7,682 nt of DNA from UBA6770 sp965661115 (GTDB lineage: Bacteria; Bacteroidota; Bacteroidia; Flavobacteriales_G; Salibacteraceae): contig CBFICO010000116.1 in assembly GCA_965661115.1 (NCBI GenBank), positions 1 to 7,682 on the forward strand, given 5' to 3'. Made by a program: the position numbers and the translations under genes. The stretch's first letter is position 1. Each line of letters opens with the position of its first letter. The notes under the pieces were generated by a model. The model searched no databases, had not been told where the DNA came from, and worked only from the letters and a program-made list of their open reading frames with translations. Shown here piece after piece: positions 1 through 5,951 of the stretch.

Positions 1-75
1 GCTCATTGTCCTTCCCGGTCTGCCGACAGGCAGGGATACGTCCCGAATCTTCGGGACACTCAGGATGACATGAGC
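1..75. repeat. Nested palindromic intergenic element, REP-like
   Basis: This non-coding stretch folds on itself. The outer arms GCTCAT (1-6) and ATGAGC (70-75) pair perfectly and continue with GTC (8-10) against GAC (67-69) after one bulged base. Inside lie two hairpins: CTGCC/GGCAG (20-24 and 29-33) with a GACA loop, and GTCCCGAA/TTCGGGAC (40-47 and 50-57), an 8-bp stem around only two bases. It is GC-richer than its surroundings. Such compound palindromes are typical of short dispersed intergenic repeats in Bacteroidota genomes, but one copy cannot prove repetition. It lies beyond the end of the leftward gene that stops at 188 and might help end or stabilise its mRNA. Neither hairpin is followed by a T-run on the minus strand, so it is not a canonical intrinsic terminator. 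Confidence 0.55.
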
Positions 76-87
76 TTAGTGAAATCA

Positions 88-115
88 ACTCATCTATTCT
101 TACGGAATGACGAGT
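88..115. repeat. Short imperfect inverted repeat beside the REP-like element
   Basis: ACTC (88-91) pairs with GAGT (112-115) and ATTC (96-99) with GAAT (105-108), separated by an unpaired internal loop. It may be a second, decayed module of the palindromic element at 1-75. The pairing is weak and could be chance. Confidence 0.25.
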
Positions 116-143
116 AAGTGATAGATTTTTACCAATTTGTAGG

Positions 144-194
144 TTCAACCAACCTACTTCTTCAACCAACCTACTTCTTCAACCAACCTACTTC
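144..194. repeat. Three perfect tandem copies of a 17-bp unit
   Basis: The unit TTCAACCAACCTACTTC occurs head to tail at 144-160, 161-177 and 178-194 with no mismatch, followed by a partial TTC. The stop codon of the leftward gene (188-190) lies in the copy nearest the gene, the first one its ribosome meets, so changing the copy number would not alter the protein. The unit resembles the last coding bases of that gene: on the minus strand 214-191 reads like one unit with 7 extra bases inserted. The array may therefore have grown from the gene's own 3' end. A 17-bp unit with no spacers is not a CRISPR array. Confidence 0.9.
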
Positions 195-994
195 TTCACC
201 TTTCCACCAACCTGGTAAACTCCTCCAACCAACTCTGGTTCAATGGCTTTTATCTGATGCATTTTACCACCAGCCTCCATTAACCCTTTGGCTTTGTACC
301 ACGTGCTTTGCTTTTTAAACTTGATTTTTGCTCCTTCAATGTCATGCGTATCGCCGTAACGTTTAAATACAATCCGAGCATCTTTTAGCGGATAAAAGTT
401 TCCTTTTCTATCAAGCTTTAAGTTGTAATTGTTTGGAATTATCTCCGCTCCGTAAGGTTTAAACACCTCTACTCCTTCTAATATCACATCACCAGTTTTC
501 AAATCAACTTTTACCTTATTGGATAAAAATGAAGTACTGTCGTTGTAGGAATTGTAATAGACCAATTGACTTCTTTCAAACGCCATAAACTCTTCCGTAA
601 CTTTTGGTGACATTAGTGCTGGTTGGTCCTTGGTTACATCAAAATTCATTTCTAAAATTTGCAGTTTTAGTTTGTTGGGAATAATCAGCGTTTCTGTAAA
701 GCTTTTGTGGAATATGATTTTTGCAATCGTAGAACTGCTTTTAATAGTTACATCTACCTCAGCTAATTCAATGGCAATATCCCCCGTCTGAAAAAAATAG
801 ACACATTGATAACAAGTTACTTCGGAGCTATCTTCTGAAATTGCTAGATTGCCTCTAAATTGATGTTCATTTCCTAAAATTAAATCTGGTGCATAGAGTC
901 CTTTGGCGTTTAACAACTTTATATGCGGTTGCTGCTTTAGCAGTACCGTATCTTGTGCTTGAACTTGGCTATACATTGCAAAAACAAGGGACAA
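188..994 (-). CDS. Secreted protein of unknown function, start uncertain
   Basis: I do not recognise this protein. From the first usual start (TTG at 994) it has 268 residues. The body is rich in alternating hydrophobic and charged stretches suggesting many beta strands (about residues 155-250), with one close cysteine pair (CYQC, 61-64) and a Gly/Val/Lys tail. The start SLVFAMYSQVQAQ looks like the end of a signal peptide with cleavage after VQA, so export is likely, but the hydrophobic core is cut short at this start. The frame stays open upstream through FSSVAFLLSLVFA to about 1051 without any ATG, GTG or TTG; only CTG (1051) or ATT (1048) is available. A TTG at 1047 in another frame would give a good signal peptide if one T were added to the T6 run at 996-1001. 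The true start is thus unresolved. The gene lies downstream of the thioredoxin-like gene, across an apparent terminator. Confidence 0.6.
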   Translation of the reverse strand: MSLVFAMYSQVQAQDTVLLKQQPHIKLLNAKGLYAPDLILGNEHQFRGNLAISEDSSEVTCYQCVYFFQTGDIAIELAEVDVTIKSSSTIAKIIFHKSFTETLIIPNKLKLQILEMNFDVTKDQPALMSPKVTEEFMAFERSQLVYYNSYNDSTSFLSNKVKVDLKTGDVILEGVEVFKPYGAEIIPNNYNLKLDRKGNFYPLKDARIVFKRYGDTHDIEGAKIKFKKQSTWYKAKGLMEAGGKMHQIKAIEPELVGGVYQVGGKVKK

Positions 995-997
995 TAA

Positions 998-1030
998 AAA
1001 AGCAACTGAAGAAAAACTCCAGTTGCTTTT
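998..1030 (-). terminator. Intrinsic terminator after the thioredoxin-like gene
   Basis: A perfect 11-bp inverted repeat (998-1008 and 1020-1030) encloses an 11-base loop. On the minus strand it reads AAAAGCAACTG, loop, CAGTTGCTTTT and continues with two more Ts (six in all, 1001-996). It begins 35 bases after the stop of the leftward thioredoxin-like gene (1065), as expected for the end of the helicase-alkB-thioredoxin unit. It also coincides with the region that would encode the signal peptide of the next leftward gene, so that gene would need read-through or its own promoter. Confidence 0.72.
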
Positions 1031-1064
1031 AACGTGTTTATTTTCAATCAGTTTAGCGATAAAC

Positions 1065-2252
1065 TTACTTTTTAAATTTCTTAAGCGTTTCCGTGTATGA
1101 CTTCACTTCTCGGTCCGACATTCCGTTTTCTTTTCCAACTTCTAATGCTTTTGTTTGAGTTGCAATTGCCTCTTCTTTCATCCCTAACTTGAACTGAATA
1201 TTTGCTTTGGTTTCTAAAATAGCGTAATCCATTTTTTGCTCCAGCGCTGTGTTTGCCCATTTTAATGCCTCTTGCAAGTATTCTTTATTGTCAGTGTTTT
1301 CAAATACCGTCCAAGCAAAGCTGTTTAATGAATAAGGCTCGTCTGCAAAATACTCACCTACATCCGCTACGGCAATTTCAACAAACTCGTCCATGCGCTT
1401 TTCTTTGCTTAGCTCGTTTAAATCTACTATCAGAATTATTTTTTGCCATTCAGGTATATTAAGCTTCTTAACCTTAATCATACGCTTTTCCATTTCCTTT
1501 CTATCCGACTCTTTACTTCTAATAGGCTCCAGCGTCCATTGTAAGAAGTTGTCGTGCAATAAGTCATCAACTTTTTCTGCGTATAAGCTTGAAAATTTCT
1601 CTCGATTCGCTAAAATGTGCTGCATCGCTTTTGAGTCGGTTGATTTATCGTTTGCCGCTATTAATTCAAATATTTCCTCGTTTTCAAAATCGGACGGATT
1701 TAGGGACTCGTAATATTTGGATAGCACAACCTTATTTGACTGTCCTGCTTCTTGCAAAACTTTTAAGTATTTTGAAATAAAATCTGGGTCAGCTTCTCCT
1801 TTTTCGTAACGTGCAGATAGGCCCGCTAGGTTTTCTACTCTATTATTTGCGGTAGTACCTAACTCAATATAGTCCTTCACCTCTTTTGAAGCTCCAACTT
1901 TTCTGTGTCGCAGAACCCCTTCAGCATTAATAAAAATGAGCGTTGGATAGGCTCGAATTGCATATTTCTCCGCAAAGTCTTTCCCCTCGCCCTTTTCCAT
2001 ATCCAGTTTAAGGTTCACAAAATTCTCGTTATAAAATTCAGCTATTTCTGGGTTAGTAAACATGTTGGCCGACATCCACTTGCATGGTCCGCACCAAGTA
2101 GTGTAAGCATCAACAAAAATGAGTTTGTTTGACTCTTTCGCTTTTACTACCGCCTTGTCTAACGAGTTATTAATGAACTTAATCGACTTATTCTGAGCGA
2201 AACTAACTCCTGAAATTAGCAGCATTGAAACCGCAATAAATAAACTACGCAT
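1065..2252 (-). CDS. Secreted thioredoxin-fold protein with TPR-like C-terminal half
   Basis: A 395-residue protein with a signal peptide (1-19, ending SGVSFA before Q20), so it should act in the periplasm. Residues about 30-130 form a thioredoxin domain: the redox motif WCGPCK is at 53-58 (both cysteines present) and the cis-proline is in AYPTLIF (P103). The next 200 residues are charged and helical. The end, about 325-375 (ALKWANTALEQ and GMKEEAIATQTKAL), looks like a tetratricopeptide repeat. This build, DUF255/thioredoxin-like domain plus helical tail, is common in Bacteroidota and differs from the plain ~105-residue thioredoxin. A thiol-disulfide role in the cell envelope is inferred; the substrate is unknown. 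It starts 20 bases after alkB, with ATG at 2252 directly before a clear signal peptide, and is probably the last gene of that operon. Confidence 0.9.
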   Translation of the reverse strand: MRSLFIAVSMLLISGVSFAQNKSIKFINNSLDKAVVKAKESNKLIFVDAYTTWCGPCKWMSANMFTNPEIAEFYNENFVNLKLDMEKGEGKDFAEKYAIRAYPTLIFINAEGVLRHRKVGASKEVKDYIELGTTANNRVENLAGLSARYEKGEADPDFISKYLKVLQEAGQSNKVVLSKYYESLNPSDFENEEIFELIAANDKSTDSKAMQHILANREKFSSLYAEKVDDLLHDNFLQWTLEPIRSKESDRKEMEKRMIKVKKLNIPEWQKIILIVDLNELSKEKRMDEFVEIAVADVGEYFADEPYSLNSFAWTVFENTDNKEYLQEALKWANTALEQKMDYAILETKANIQFKLGMKEEAIATQTKALEVGKENGMSDREVKSYTETLKKFKK

Positions 2253-2272
2253 ATATATTGTTGTATTGTTTT

Positions 2273-2824
2273 CTAAATAATTTGCCTAAAAGTAAGATTT
2301 ATCCTTTTTCCAACAGCCTTTGAACTTTTGGGAATTGAATGTTCGTATGTGTTTTGAAAGCCTGGCCTCATGAAGAGTAAGGAATTGTGCTTTAAATCAA
2401 TACTAAAACTGTTTTTTCGATTGGCTTTCTCTCTTATTCTAAATCGCCTTTCTGCACCAAAAGTAACTGAAGCAACAATAGGCGATTCTCCTAACTCTTT
2501 TTCATTATCGGAATGCCAGCCCATACTGTCTTTTCCATCTCGATACATATTGAGCAACACTCCATTAAACTGAGTGTTTGTAATGCTTTCTATTTCTTCT
2601 TTAATACTCAATACTGATTTACTGAATGAACTTGCTTTCCAAAGTCCGCCGGAGTACGAATAATCCTGCTCACCTTGCCAAGCAATTAGGCGCGGCTGTT
2701 CAAATACCTTTCCAAAAATTTTAATGGTGCGTGTTTCCCAAGCCACCTCTTGCTCCAGCTTAGTAAAAACAGCTTCTGAATTGGGCATTACATCATGATG
2801 CAAAGACCATAATTGATCATTCAT
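2273..2824 (-). CDS. alkB: AlkB-type 2-oxoglutarate/Fe(II)-dependent DNA repair dioxygenase
   Basis: A 183-residue protein of the AlkB family, closest in pattern to the ALKBH2/ALKBH3 branch. These enzymes oxidatively remove methyl groups from alkylated bases such as 1-methyladenine and 3-methylcytosine in DNA, using O2 and 2-oxoglutarate. Visible motifs: PRLIAWQGEQDYSYSGG (44-60) in the substrate lid, NMYRDGKDSMGWHSDNE (92-108) with iron ligands H104 and D106, the third ligand H162 in YEHSIP, and the 2-oxoglutarate arginines R174 and R180 in RINLTFR. All catalytic residues are present. I chose ATG 2824, which overlaps the helicase stop by 8 bases; ATG 2830 is equally possible. A longer reading from GTG 2878 would add a hydrophobic stretch that merely overlaps helicase codons and is rejected. 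Start overlap suggests coupled translation with the helicase. Confidence 0.92.
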   Translation of the reverse strand: MNDQLWSLHHDVMPNSEAVFTKLEQEVAWETRTIKIFGKVFEQPRLIAWQGEQDYSYSGGLWKASSFSKSVLSIKEEIESITNTQFNGVLLNMYRDGKDSMGWHSDNEKELGESPIVASVTFGAERRFRIREKANRKNSFSIDLKHNSLLFMRPGFQNTYEHSIPKSSKAVGKRINLTFRQII

Positions 2825-4247
2825 ATCCATCAAAAAAAGTAGGATTAAAATTAACCAAGTAAACTTTTTCGTTAGCACGTGTAATGGCGGTATAGAGCCA
2901 GCGCAAATATTCTACACCCATATGGTCTGGGTTTAAGTAACCCTGGTCGACATAAATTTCTTTCCATTGTCCCCCTTGTGCTTTGTGGCACGTAACTGCG
3001 TATGCAAACTTTACTTGCAAGGCATTGTAATAGGGATTTTCTTTAATCTTAAAATGAATAGCTTTTTTGTTTTTTAAGTGGCTGTATTCTAACATCAGGT
3101 TCTGGTAGAGCTTATCTAACTCCTTGTGCGGTAAAGAGGGACTTTCAACTAATAGTGCATCCAGCATAATCTTTACATTGATTGATTTCTCATGTGGATA
3201 ATCAACCATGCGCACCTCACAATCGGCAAACTCAAAACCGTACTTGTTCTCCAGTTTGCCAACGCTGAGAATTTCTAACGCATCGCCATTTGCAATAAAA
3301 CCGGGTTTACTGTTAGCTTCTATCCAGTGGTAGTTGTTTTTTACCACCATAAGCATATCACCGGCCTCTATTCGTTGCTCTCTGAACAAAATACGTTGCC
3401 TAATTTCTTGATTGAATTTATTTGCCGATTTATTGGAGCGCACCAATAGTAGGGTCTGATCTACTCCAGACCTTGCGTAAGAATCCTCCAAGAATTCAGA
3501 CAATTCGTTCCCCGTAATAGGCACAATATCATCAAAATCGTCTATTTCAAACTGAGGTGTGAACTGATTTTCAAATAGCTGATTACGCAATTTTGTGGCA
3601 TTGTATAAAATGCCAGAATCTTCTGCTTGCCGCAAAACTTCACGGATTTCGATCATCTCGCTATCCAACCCAAACTGCTGCTGCAAAAGCTTTTTACTCA
3701 ACGCGGGACTCACTTTTTCATTCACTGGAGGTAGCTGTGCCACGTCACCAATGAACACCAACAAACAGTGCTCTCCAGATTCTACATATTCAATTAGATC
3801 GGCTAATAGTTGCATATGCTCATAACCAGCTTGGTCTTGTTGCCCCTTGCCATTAATCATACTGGCTTCGTCTACAAAAAAGACGATGTTTTTGGCGGTG
3901 TTTTTAGCCAGTTTAAATCCAACACTGCCTCCACCTCTGTCTATAGTTTGGTAAATTCTTCTGTGAATGGTACTTGCGCGCTTACCGGTATAAACAGACA
4001 ACACCTTAGCTGCCCTTCCGGTTGGAGCCAGAAGCACGGAGCTCATTTTTAGTCCAGGTAAAGATTTTACCAAAGTATTTACCATGGTAGTTTTACCGGT
4101 ACCTGCATATCCTCTGAGCACAAAAAGCTTCACTCCCTGCTGGTTAGCCAGAAATGCACTGAACTTTTTGATAAACCTAAACTGATCTTGAGTTGGTGTT
4201 AAGTTTAAATGCTTTAAAATATTATTGCGAATCTCCGTTGCTTCCAC
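2817..4247 (-). CDS. SF1B DNA helicase, RecD/Pif1-like
   Basis: A 476-residue superfamily 1B helicase, predicted to unwind DNA 5' to 3' using ATP. Motifs in order: a Q-like LTPTQDQ (16-22), Walker A GYAGTGKTT (46-54), Ia APTGRAAKVL (74-83), Walker B VDEAS (125-129), III GDVAQLPPV (167-175), IV LLLVRSN (266-272), V FAYAVTCHKAQGGQW (414-428) and VI YTAITRA (452-458). It lacks the long N-terminal domain of RecD2 and no recB/recC is nearby, so it is a stand-alone short RecD-like helicase of a type common in Bacteroidota, usually annotated as AAA family ATPase. The start is GTG (4247): the frame has a stop just upstream (4251-4253) and no better start before the conserved TPTQ. It is the first gene of the leftward unit and overlaps alkB at its 3' end. 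Role in repair or recombination is inferred. Confidence 0.93.
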   Translation of the reverse strand: MEATEIRNNILKHLNLTPTQDQFRFIKKFSAFLANQQGVKLFVLRGYAGTGKTTMVNTLVKSLPGLKMSSVLLAPTGRAAKVLSVYTGKRASTIHRRIYQTIDRGGGSVGFKLAKNTAKNIVFFVDEASMINGKGQQDQAGYEHMQLLADLIEYVESGEHCLLVFIGDVAQLPPVNEKVSPALSKKLLQQQFGLDSEMIEIREVLRQAEDSGILYNATKLRNQLFENQFTPQFEIDDFDDIVPITGNELSEFLEDSYARSGVDQTLLLVRSNKSANKFNQEIRQRILFREQRIEAGDMLMVVKNNYHWIEANSKPGFIANGDALEILSVGKLENKYGFEFADCEVRMVDYPHEKSINVKIMLDALLVESPSLPHKELDKLYQNLMLEYSHLKNKKAIHFKIKENPYYNALQVKFAYAVTCHKAQGGQWKEIYVDQGYLNPDHMGVEYLRWLYTAITRANEKVYLVNFNPTFFDGYE

Positions 4248-4251
4248 GGTT

Positions 4252-4259
4252 CAAAAATA
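4252..4259 (-). promoter_or_regulatory. Bacteroidota-type -7 box before the helicase gene
   Basis: On the minus strand this reads TATTTTTG, an exact fit to the Bacteroidota -7 element TAnnTTTG. A TTG (4278-4276) lies 16 bases upstream, a little closer than the usual spacing of roughly 19-21 for the -33 element. The box ends only 4 bases before the GTG start, so transcription would begin at or beside the start codon, giving a leaderless mRNA. Confidence 0.45.
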
Positions 4260-4352
4260 GACGAATTAGCACCTACAAAAAATTAAATGAGATCAATGAT
4301 TACGGGAGTTTTAAGGAATTGTAACCTGTAATTTTTCGTTTAAAAAAAATTG

Positions 4353-4360
4353 TAAGTTTG
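4353..4360 (+). promoter_or_regulatory. Bacteroidota-type -7 box before the rightward operon
   Basis: TAAGTTTG matches TAnnTTTG exactly and lies 30 bases before the ATG at 4391, which leaves room for a short leader. No TTG -33 box is found at the expected distance; the nearest (4319-4321) is 31 bases upstream. It is the best candidate promoter for the rightward gene series, in the divergent control region at 4248-4390. Confidence 0.5.
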
Positions 4361-4390
4361 TGCGCTTCATAAGTAAAACAAGTAAGATTT

Positions 4391-5134
4391 ATGCAACTGA
4401 AAAACGCCATAGCACCGATAGTTTTAGCCTTAGCAGGATTAGCTATTGTAATATTTGGTTTAACAAACAATCAAACGGGATTATTTAACCTTGGAGGAGC
4501 GGCAATTTTAATCGCTGGTATTATTGCTACGCTTAGTGCAATGGACTTTTTTAGCAAACAAATAAGAATGGTAATTCTTATCGTTTTGGCGGTTATTTCT
4601 CTTGCGTTAACATATGTTGATTACAAGGCAATTAAAGATCCTCTAGATTTTCAAGCTGAAAAAGACAGAAGATATTCGCACGTAATTCAAAACCTAAAAG
4701 ACATCCGTGAAGTACAAATGAAGTACAAAAGCAAGTACGGCGTTTTTACTGGAAGCTTGGATACTATGATGCAATTTTTAAAATCGGATTCGCTATTAGT
4801 GGTAAAGTCAATTGGCACTGCGCCGGATAGTTTAAATGAAGCCCAAGCGCTTGAGCAAGGTTTTATAAAGCGTGATACTACGTTTATTCCAGCAGGTACT
4901 TCTATTTTTAATGAAGAGTATTTAGCAGAACGAAAAGTTCCATTCGACTTAGATTCATTGCCGTATGTACCTTTTACCAGTATGGCGTTTGAAATGCAAG
5001 CAGGCTTTGTAGAAAGAGGACGAGTGAAAGTGCCAGTATTTATGGTAGTTGATGCGGCTCCATTCGATAAATATGACGTGCTGCAAGTTGGATCTATGAG
5101 CGACCCAAGTACCACAGGTAACTGGGGAGAATAA
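4391..5134 (+). CDS. Conserved membrane protein of unknown function, three N-terminal helices
   Basis: I do not recognise a named family. The 247 residues start with three hydrophobic helices (about 7-24, 31-49, 59-77) and then form a soluble domain of about 165 residues. The first part of that domain, LKDIREVQMKYKSKYGVFTG (102-121) followed by SLDTMMQFLKSDSLL, recalls type II pseudopilins, where an amphipathic helix is followed by a K-x-G-x-[FY] turn. The likeness is by eye only and there is no prepilin cleavage motif. The C-terminal part is beta-rich and ends with VGSMSDPSTTGNW. ATG 4391 gives a sensible start directly before the first helix and follows a -7 box by 30 bases. The gene stops 19 bases before the DUF3822 gene and probably leads its operon; function is unknown. 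Confidence 0.8.
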   Translation: MQLKNAIAPIVLALAGLAIVIFGLTNNQTGLFNLGGAAILIAGIIATLSAMDFFSKQIRMVILIVLAVISLALTYVDYKAIKDPLDFQAEKDRRYSHVIQNLKDIREVQMKYKSKYGVFTGSLDTMMQFLKSDSLLVVKSIGTAPDSLNEAQALEQGFIKRDTTFIPAGTSIFNEEYLAERKVPFDLDSLPYVPFTSMAFEMQAGFVERGRVKVPVFMVVDAAPFDKYDVLQVGSMSDPSTTGNWGE

Positions 5135-5153
5135 TTTTACGGTTATAGAAAAG

Positions 5154-5951
5154 TTGGCTCAATTTAAAAACTGGACGCAAAGTTCCGTCAATTGGGCGCA
5201 AGAATCAAACCTTAGCTTGTTGGCGGTTCTTACAAGAACCTCTGCCCTTTATGGGGTGTACAGTGCAATAAAAGAGGAATTTATCTCTTGTCACGTATTT
5301 AGCTTTACAGCAACCAAAACAATTGAAGAAAACTGTGCCGAGGTTTGGCAAAAACTACCCTACAAACAAGTTGATTTTTCAGAGATCAAAGTTGCTTTTA
5401 ACTCTAATCAATGTTCAGTTTACCCGTTACAGTTGGACAATAATGAGTTACAAACGCTTTTCGCTTTTGAACACGGAATTGAGCTTGAAAACTGCCGAAG
5501 ATTAAGCATTAAAAGTCTTGAGTTTGGCAAATTAGCTTTTAATCCGCCAGTTGAACAATTGGAATGGAGTCAAAAACAACTTAAGGCTGCCGATATTTTT
5601 GATACACGCCAATTTGCAATTGAGTCTGACTTAGTCAACAAAGAATCGGAAAGCGCAACCTTAATGCTCTATCCCGAAAATTTTGAGCTGGTGATTTGCA
5701 AAAACAACCAGCTAGTTTTTCAAAACAGTTTCAATTACAGTTCAACAGAAGATGTTATTTATTACATCAGCTACACCCTAGACCAATTAAAGCTATACAG
5801 ATCTTCCATTACACTTCATATTGCTGGATTGGAGTTAAATAGCACAATAGACACAGAAGTAATGGAGCAGTATTTCAACTTAAAAATACAAGGTTCAGCA
5901 ACCGATCAGAATGTACCATTTTGCATTGAAGCATTGTTAAAATGCGCATAA
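5154..5951 (+). CDS. DUF3822 family protein
   Basis: A 265-residue soluble protein whose features and position fit DUF3822, a Bacteroidota family found just upstream of rsmD. From memory, a structure in this family shows an actin-like (ASKHA) fold. Visible here are a predicted N-terminal beta hairpin (NLSLLAVLTRTSALYGVYSA, 19-38), a second half starting near 167 (ATLMLYPENFELVICKNNQL) and the helix EDVIYYISYTLDQLKLY (199-215), which is typical of the family. The DxG phosphate-loop residues of active actin-type ATPases are not seen, so nucleotide binding is doubtful. The start is TTG 5154; the frame is open back to about 5100 but holds no other ATG, GTG or TTG. The last 10 bases overlap rsmD, suggesting coupled translation. 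Function is unknown. Confidence 0.8.
   Translation: MAQFKNWTQSSVNWAQESNLSLLAVLTRTSALYGVYSAIKEEFISCHVFSFTATKTIEENCAEVWQKLPYKQVDFSEIKVAFNSNQCSVYPLQLDNNELQTLFAFEHGIELENCRRLSIKSLEFGKLAFNPPVEQLEWSQKQLKAADIFDTRQFAIESDLVNKESESATLMLYPENFELVICKNNQLVFQNSFNYSSTEDVIYYISYTLDQLKLYRSSITLHIAGLELNSTIDTEVMEQYFNLKIQGSATDQNVPFCIEALLKCA

Noticed and set aside
40..57. Intrinsic terminator for the leftmost gene
   Set aside because: The hairpin is strong, but no T-run follows on the minus strand and the loop is only two bases. It is better described as part of a palindromic element.
144..194. CRISPR array
   Set aside because: Units are 17 bp, directly adjacent and without spacers, and no cas gene is present.
118..318. 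Plus-strand small open frame over the 17-bp repeats
   Set aside because: It consists of repeat-derived and antisense codons (rich in NQPT and F), overlaps the minus-strand gene and has no family features.
2825..2878. Longer AlkB with a GTG start at 2878, adding a hydrophobic N-terminus
   Set aside because: These bases encode the conserved end of the helicase in another frame; AlkB proteins are cytoplasmic and do not carry a signal or membrane segment. ATG 2824 or 2830 gives the normal length.
2817..4247. Helicase as part of a defence island or a RecBCD complex
   Set aside because: No recB, recC, nuclease, toxin or mobile gene is nearby, and the flanking genes are ordinary housekeeping or envelope genes.
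4248..4390. Riboswitch or structured leader in the divergent intergenic region
   Set aside because: The 143 bases are AT-rich with no stable long inverted repeat, and only promoter-like boxes are visible.
4687..5115. Minus-strand open frame of 142 codons
   Set aside because: It is entirely antisense to the three-helix membrane protein gene, with no recognisable motif and no promoter; it is a shadow of the real frame.
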